NCBI GenBank assembly: GCA_945860255.1
Contig: CAMAQI010000073.1
Location: 1-10,255, forward strand
DNA: 10,255 nucleotides
Direction: 5' to 3'
From: Methylacidiphilum caldifontis
Lineage (GTDB): Bacteria > Verrucomicrobiota > Verrucomicrobiia > Methylacidiphilales > CAMAQI01
The position numbers and the translations under genes were made by a program. Below the pieces are notes generated by a model that saw only the letters and a list, made by a program, of their open reading frames with translations, had not been told where the DNA came from and ran no database searches. Below, in pieces: positions 7,471-10,255 of this stretch (positions are counted from its first letter, which is position 1; each line of letters begins with the position of its first letter).

Positions 7471-7498
7471 TTGACATACCATAAGGAGTATTTATTAA
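7471..7498 (+). promoter_or_regulatory. Putative nrdR promoter
   Basis: A perfect -35 box TTGACA (7471-7476) is followed after 16 bases by TATTAA (7493-7498) within a longer AT-rich stretch, so the -10 could be shifted by a base or two. Transcription would start near 7505, leaving a leader of roughly 15 bases before ATG 7521 with no Shine-Dalgarno sequence. The mRNA would be nearly leaderless. Confidence 0.55.
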
Positions 7499-7506
7499 TA
7501 ATACAG

Positions 7507-7520
7507 ACACAAAATATTGT
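7507..7520 (+). promoter_or_regulatory. NrdR box (operator) abutting the nrdR start codon
   Basis: ACACAAAATATTGT matches the published NrdR-box consensus (ACACWATATATWGT) at 13 of 14 positions. It ends on the base before the nrdR ATG. A weaker box-like site, ATACCATAAGGAGT, lies at 7476-7489, exactly 31 bases upstream (about three helical turns, the spacing usual for paired NrdR boxes), overlapping the last base of the -35. The pair would bracket the -10 region, so binding should shut off the gene's own promoter. Confidence 0.6.
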
Positions 7521-7979
7521 ATGCGCTGCCCAAAATGTAAGGGAAATGAGGACAAAGTAATTGATTCCCGTCCTTGGAAAGATGGTGCGGTGATCCGTCG
7601 TCGTCGTGAATGTCTTACTTGCAACTATCGTTTCACGACCTACGAAGAAATTGAACGAGAAGATTTACGGGTCATTAAACGGGATGGACGATTTGAACCA
7701 TTTGACCGTCGAAAGCTCATTTCAGGGGTCGAACGTGCCTGCGAAAAACGACCGATACGCAAAGAGTCAATTGATCGCCTCGTCGACGAGATGACTGACG
7801 AACTCGAACAAAAATACCAAGGGGAAATCCCCACACTCGCAATCGGCGAGCAGGTAATGCAACGCCTCCGTAATCTCGATGAAGTGGCCTATGTTCGTTT
7901 TGCTTCGGTTTACCGAAAATTCCGAGATGCACAGGCATTCGTAAATGAAATTCAAAACATCAATCCCCCTCCTCTATGA
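7521..7979 (+). CDS. nrdR: Transcriptional repressor NrdR
   Basis: NrdR senses ATP/dATP and represses ribonucleotide reductase genes. The 152-residue length is standard. The N-terminal zinc ribbon has Cys3, Cys6, Cys31 and Cys34 (MRCPKC and CLTC) with the invariant SR-PWKDG and RRRRECLTCNYRFTTYE context. The ATP-cone occupies about residues 49-139, beginning VIKRDGRFEPFDRRKL and ending near VAYVRFASVYRKF. No in-frame start lies upstream, and NrdR proteins begin with MRCP, so the start is certain. A near-consensus NrdR box lies directly before the ATG, indicating autorepression. No ribonucleotide reductase gene is present in the window. The stop overlaps the next start by four bases (ATGA), so translation of the next gene is coupled. 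Confidence 0.97.
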   Translation: MRCPKCKGNEDKVIDSRPWKDGAVIRRRRECLTCNYRFTTYEEIEREDLRVIKRDGRFEPFDRRKLISGVERACEKRPIRKESIDRLVDEMTDELEQKYQGEIPTLAIGEQVMQRLRNLDEVAYVRFASVYRKFRDAQAFVNEIQNINPPPL

Positions 7980-8533
7980 TTGGTTTCCCCCACGAACTTC
8001 CAGCAGTCCTCTGGCACGGGGGGAAACCGGTTCCACTGACAGTCGAGTGGCTCACCGAAACAATCGACTCGATCGCTCAAAGATCTGGAGAAAAAAATTG
8101 GCAATGGTCCAACGATGTCGCTCGCGCCACTCGACTCTATTTTAAAACCGATTACGACTACGCCACGATTACCCCCAGCGAGCTCGTCGATGTTGTTCGT
8201 CAAATCCTCGAAGCACTGGGACGCAAAGAGATGGCTCAAAATGCTCACCTCTCTCCTCCGAGAACCCATATCTATCTTCCGGAAATGGTCTCACGCGCTG
8301 AGATGGAGATGAGCTTCTATCAAGAACTTCGGGAGCGACTCCATGAAATGATGGATGCCCAGGTTCGTAGTGTCCGCCTCAATGGAATGAGACGATGCTC
8401 AAAAATGCTTGAAGGAACACGGCGATGGAAACGTTCCTGCGAAAATATTTATGAACAAATCGAACTCTATGCCATCGCCTGCGTTCGTGAACGCACCGAT
8501 CAAGAGATCGAACTCATCATCTCCCCAGAATAA
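7976..8533 (+). CDS. Unrecognised 185-residue protein, possible degenerate ATP-cone
   Basis: The protein is not recognised with certainty. It starts within the ATGA overlap with nrdR and ends two bases before the HIT gene, so it is a real middle member of the operon. Its first ~85 residues recall an ATP-cone. VLWHGGKPVPLTVEWLTETI (about 11-30) resembles the VIKRDGR-xPFDxxKL opening, and ITPSELVDVVRQILEALGRKEMAQ (about 65-88) resembles the closing helices. The nucleotide-contacting basic residues of the opening are changed, so binding may be lost. The rest (about 105-185) is charged and mostly helical, with an Arg-rich patch (RSVRLNGMRRCSKMLEGTRRWKR, about 132-154). No signal peptide or membrane segment is present, so it is cytoplasmic. 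The ATP-cone reading is by eye and unproven. A role with NrdR or in nucleotide sensing is inference from position. Confidence 0.75.
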   Translation: MIGFPHELPAVLWHGGKPVPLTVEWLTETIDSIAQRSGEKNWQWSNDVARATRLYFKTDYDYATITPSELVDVVRQILEALGRKEMAQNAHLSPPRTHIYLPEMVSRAEMEMSFYQELRERLHEMMDAQVRSVRLNGMRRCSKMLEGTRRWKRSCENIYEQIELYAIACVRERTDQEIELIISPE

Positions 8534-8535
8534 TT

Positions 8536-8874
8536 ATGACTCTCTTCGAACGCATCATCGCACGAGAAATTTCCGCCCAAATCATTCATGAGGATGATCT
8601 CTGTATCGCAATCCATGATATCAACCCTCAAGCCCCGACGCATCTGTTGATCATTCCCAAAAAAAAGATCATCCGAATCTCTCTCTCGACTCAAGATGAA
8701 AGGACACTCCTCGGACATCTCCTCTGGACTGCCGGCGAAATCACAAAAAAACTGGGCGTTGATCAATCCGGATTTCGTCTCGTCATTAATAATGGCTCCG
8801 ATGCCGGAGAGACCGTTCCCCATCTCCACCTCCATCTCCTTGCTGGCCGATCGCTCCACTGGCCTCCAGGCTAG
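8536..8874 (+). CDS. HIT-family (HINT-type) nucleotide hydrolase
   Basis: HINT-branch histidine triad proteins hydrolyse nucleoside phosphoramidates and similar adenylated compounds in the cytoplasm. The 112-residue length is exactly usual. Visible parts are the FxxIIxxEI opening (residues 4-12), EDDLCIAIHDINPQAPTHLLIIPK (about 19-42), RLVINNGSDAGETVPHLHLHLLAGR (about 81-105) and the closing HWPPG. The triad is His96, His98 and His100, with His98 the expected nucleophile. The gene starts two bases after the preceding stop and is the last gene of the nrdR operon. No ribosome binding site is visible, so coupling is likely. It faces rlmN, with a hairpin and the second copy of the 80-base repeat between them. 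Confidence 0.95.
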   Translation: MTLFERIIAREISAQIIHEDDLCIAIHDINPQAPTHLLIIPKKKIIRISLSTQDERTLLGHLLWTAGEITKKLGVDQSGFRLVINNGSDAGETVPHLHLHLLAGRSLHWPPG

Positions 8875-8880
8875 CCCGAC

Positions 8881-8899
8881 TTCCGCAACTCAAGCGGAA
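8881..8899. terminator. Hairpin behind the HIT gene, possible terminator
   Basis: TTCCGC (8881-8886) and GCGGAA (8894-8899) form a perfect 6-base stem with a 7-base loop, seven bases after the HIT stop codon. No T-run follows, so it is a weak candidate. Its 3' arm uses the end of the 80-base repeat, so the hairpin may have arisen where the repeat meets its flank. Confidence 0.3.
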
Positions 8900-8974
8900 T
8901 TCAATGCGATTGATAGGGGATAGAAAATATTTTCATTGGGGAGAGATCCTTGGTTTCGGTCTTTGACCGATTTA
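8895..8974 (-). repeat. 80-base dispersed repeat, copy 2 (behind rlmN)
   Basis: On the minus strand this matches 1222-1301 at 75 of 80 bases without gaps. Its first three bases in that sense are the rlmN stop codon TAA. Its 5' hairpin is perfect (CGGTC-AAA-GACCG in repeat sense, at 8957-8969). It also has the 12-base palindrome GAAAATATTTTC (8923-8934) and the 3' hairpin with loop CGC or GCG by strand (8901-8913). The terminal CCGATTTA found in copy 1 is not kept here beyond CCG. It fills nearly all of the gap between the convergent HIT and rlmN genes. Confidence 0.9.
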
Positions 8975-10027
8975 TGTTGAAAGATCCACTTGCTCTTCTT
9001 GCACTTTTTTCAAACGCAACTGCCCACAAGCAGCATCGATATCATGACCCTTTTCCAAACGGAGCGTGATCTTAATTTCATGCCGTTTTAAAACATCGGC
9101 AAATTTTCGAATCTTCGAATCGCTGGGACGATCCCACGGAAGCCCCTCGACTTTGTTATACGGAATCACATTCACCTTTGCAAAAACACGCTTCGCTAAA
9201 CGAGCTAAAGCCTCAGCATGATCCGGTTGATCATTAATTCCCTCCAAAAGAATATATTCAAAAGTGATCATTCGACCTTGTTTCTCCTGATAATATTCAC
9301 AGGCCTCAATCAACTCCTCAACCGGATATTTCTTATTCACCGGCATTATCTGATTCCGAACCTCATTGGTCGCTCCATGCAATGAAATCGCTAACCGAAC
9401 CTGAAGCGGATCATCGGCGAGTCGCTTGATTTGAGGCACCAATCCACTGGTTGAAATGGTGATATGCCGGGCCCCAATCCCCACCCCCCAAGAGGCATTA
9501 ATCATCTCGATCGCTTTTCGGAGATTCTCAAAATTAGCAAAGGGTTCTCCCATTCCCATGAAGACTAAATTACTAATTCGCTCTCCCGTGACTCGCTCTG
9601 TCTCGATAATCTGTCCGACAATTTCACCGGGGGTCAAATGACGTTTCCATCCCTCCAATCCACTCGCACAAAACCTACATCCGTAAGCACAGCCGACTTG
9701 AGAAGAGACACATAAAGTCATTCGATCTGATTTCTCTCCATAAAGAGCAGGGCTTGCAGGAATTAAAACGCTCTCAATGTAATCCCCTTGCGACAACTTC
9801 CAGAGCAATTTTCGAGTCGTATCTTTTGATCCTTGAAGTTTTTCTAAAGTCAACGGAGAGAGAGAGAACTTCGACTGCAGAGAATCACGCAGCTCCTTCG
9901 GCAAAGAGGACATCAACTCGAAAGAAGCGGCACGTTTTTGATAAATCCAATCCCGGATCTGATCCCGTCGATAACGAGGAACCGCTCCTAAATCCCATTC
10001 TTCGGGTAATTGATCGAGTAGATACAT
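8972..10027 (-). CDS. rlmN: Dual-specificity RNA methyltransferase RlmN (radical SAM)
   Basis: RlmN methylates C2 of adenosine 2503 in 23S rRNA and of A37 in some tRNAs, using S-adenosylmethionine and a 4Fe-4S cluster. The 351-residue length is typical. The radical-SAM cluster motif CAYGCRFC supplies Cys113, Cys117 and Cys120. Cys106 lies seven residues before it, matching E. coli Cys118. Cys334 in DIDAACGQL matches Cys355, the methyl-carrying cysteine. Also present are GMGEPFANFENL (about 158-169), RHITISTSGLVP (about 187-198) and SLHGATNEVRNQIMPVN (about 215-231). AGGA lies seven bases before the ATG and supports the start. No partner gene is evident. The stop codon is shared with the first bases of an 80-base repeat. 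Confidence 0.97.
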   Translation of the reverse strand: MYLLDQLPEEWDLGAVPRYRRDQIRDWIYQKRAASFELMSSLPKELRDSLQSKFSLSPLTLEKLQGSKDTTRKLLWKLSQGDYIESVLIPASPALYGEKSDRMTLCVSSQVGCAYGCRFCASGLEGWKRHLTPGEIVGQIIETERVTGERISNLVFMGMGEPFANFENLRKAIEMINASWGVGIGARHITISTSGLVPQIKRLADDPLQVRLAISLHGATNEVRNQIMPVNKKYPVEELIEACEYYQEKQGRMITFEYILLEGINDQPDHAEALARLAKRVFAKVNVIPYNKVEGLPWDRPSDSKIRKFADVLKRHEIKITLRLEKGHDIDAACGQLRLKKVQEEQVDLST

Positions 10028-10255
10028 GAATAGATCCTAATCCATCAGAGCCTAAAGTCGATCCCCCATCTCATCAACGCCGATGATTCCATAAAAATCT
10101 CTCAGGAAGAATGCAGGAAAAGAAAACGAAAAGAAAAATTTTGCTTTCCTAAGAGCAACTGTCCCCATGGAATGGGGAATGGCAAAGGAGTGAAGCGGAT
10201 TTTTTGCATCGATTCGGAGGATGTTCTGGATAAAGACCAAAGAAAATTGTTTTTG
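10028..10255. other. Upstream region of rlmN to window edge, no gene assigned
   Basis: These 228 bases hold the rlmN ribosome binding site (AGGA on the minus strand, 10035-10038) and a pair of hairpins described separately. All three minus-strand frames are open for dozens of codons from the window edge, so none can be preferred. A plus-strand frame from ATG 10172 or GTG 10190 is also open to the edge. A gene end or start may lie here but cannot be chosen from sequence alone. No clear rlmN promoter was found. Confidence 0.4.
10127..10178 (-). terminator. Double hairpin with T-rich tail on the minus strand
   Basis: Read on the minus strand, TCCCCAT-TCC-ATGGGGA (10178-10162, perfect 7-base stem) is followed by TTGCT-CTTAGGAA-AGCAA (10158-10141) and then AATTTTTCTTTTC. 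The second stem plus T-rich tract resembles a modest intrinsic terminator. It could end a minus-strand gene lying beyond the window, or attenuate the rlmN transcript. Confidence 0.35.

Larger units (their letters stand above)
7389..7520. promoter_or_regulatory. Divergent intergenic region between the OmpA-domain gene and nrdR
   Basis: These 132 bases must carry promoters for both divergent genes. The nrdR side has recognisable promoter and operator elements, listed separately. On the minus-strand side no convincing -35/-10 pair was found. Confidence 0.6.

Noticed and set aside
7952..8269. 105-codon minus-strand frame opposite the unknown 185-residue gene
   Set aside because: The plus-strand gene is supported by the ATGA overlap with nrdR and the 2-base gap to the HIT gene. 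The minus-strand frame would start and end inside the operon with no signals.
10052..10240. Minus-strand reading frame of 62 codons just upstream of rlmN, open to the window edge
   Set aside because: All three minus-strand frames are open for dozens of codons from the edge, so openness is uninformative. The translation is Phe-rich, from an A-rich stretch, and matches no family I recognise. It could still be the tail of a gene that starts beyond the window.
10172..10255. Possible start of a plus-strand gene (ATG 10172 or GTG 10190) running off the right edge
   Set aside because: At most 28 codons are visible, no well-spaced ribosome binding site is present and no motif is recognisable. It is not enough to call a gene.

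Overview
The window reads as ordinary, dense chromosomal sequence from a Gram-negative bacterium. Signs of this are an ExbB/ExbD (TolQ/TolR-type) proton channel, an exported TPR protein, and a membrane-anchored OmpA-like peptidoglycan-binding protein. GC content looks a little under 50% by eye. Several genes have no Shine-Dalgarno sequence while others have a good one; this mix, together with the gene content, fits the PVC superphylum (Verrucomicrobia/Chlamydiae relatives). That placement is an inference and no single gene proves it. No rRNA, tRNA, CRISPR array, phage gene or transposase was found.

Layout. 106-1212: exbB-like and exbD-like genes, 6 bases apart. 1319-3673: a 784-residue secreted TPR protein, possibly the periplasmic partner of the channel. 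3753-6424: a saccharopine dehydrogenase-family enzyme overlapping or nearly touching an aldehyde dehydrogenase; together they could form the last steps of the saccharopine route of lysine breakdown. 6456-7388 (minus): a single-span, coiled-coil, OmpA-domain cell-wall-binding protein, convergent with the dehydrogenase. 7521-8874: a tight operon of nrdR (ribonucleotide reductase repressor), an unrecognised 185-residue protein with a possible degenerate ATP-cone, and a HIT-family hydrolase. 8972-10027 (minus): rlmN, convergent with the HIT gene. 10028-10255: no assignable gene; it holds a pair of hairpins and the rlmN ribosome binding site.

The least expected item is an 80-base repeat present twice in opposite orientation, at 1222-1301 (plus) and 8895-8974 (minus), with 75 of 80 bases identical. 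Both copies lie at or just behind a stop codon (exbD, rlmN) and in the same sense as that gene. The rlmN stop codon is the first three bases of its copy. The repeat contains a short 5' hairpin whose two differences between copies keep base pairing in only one strand, a 12-base palindrome and a 3' hairpin. It is a candidate for an undescribed small dispersed element (MITE-like or a structured RNA). The second notable item is a near-consensus NrdR box directly in front of nrdR, with a weaker box-like site 31 bases upstream overlapping the promoter, which suggests autoregulation.
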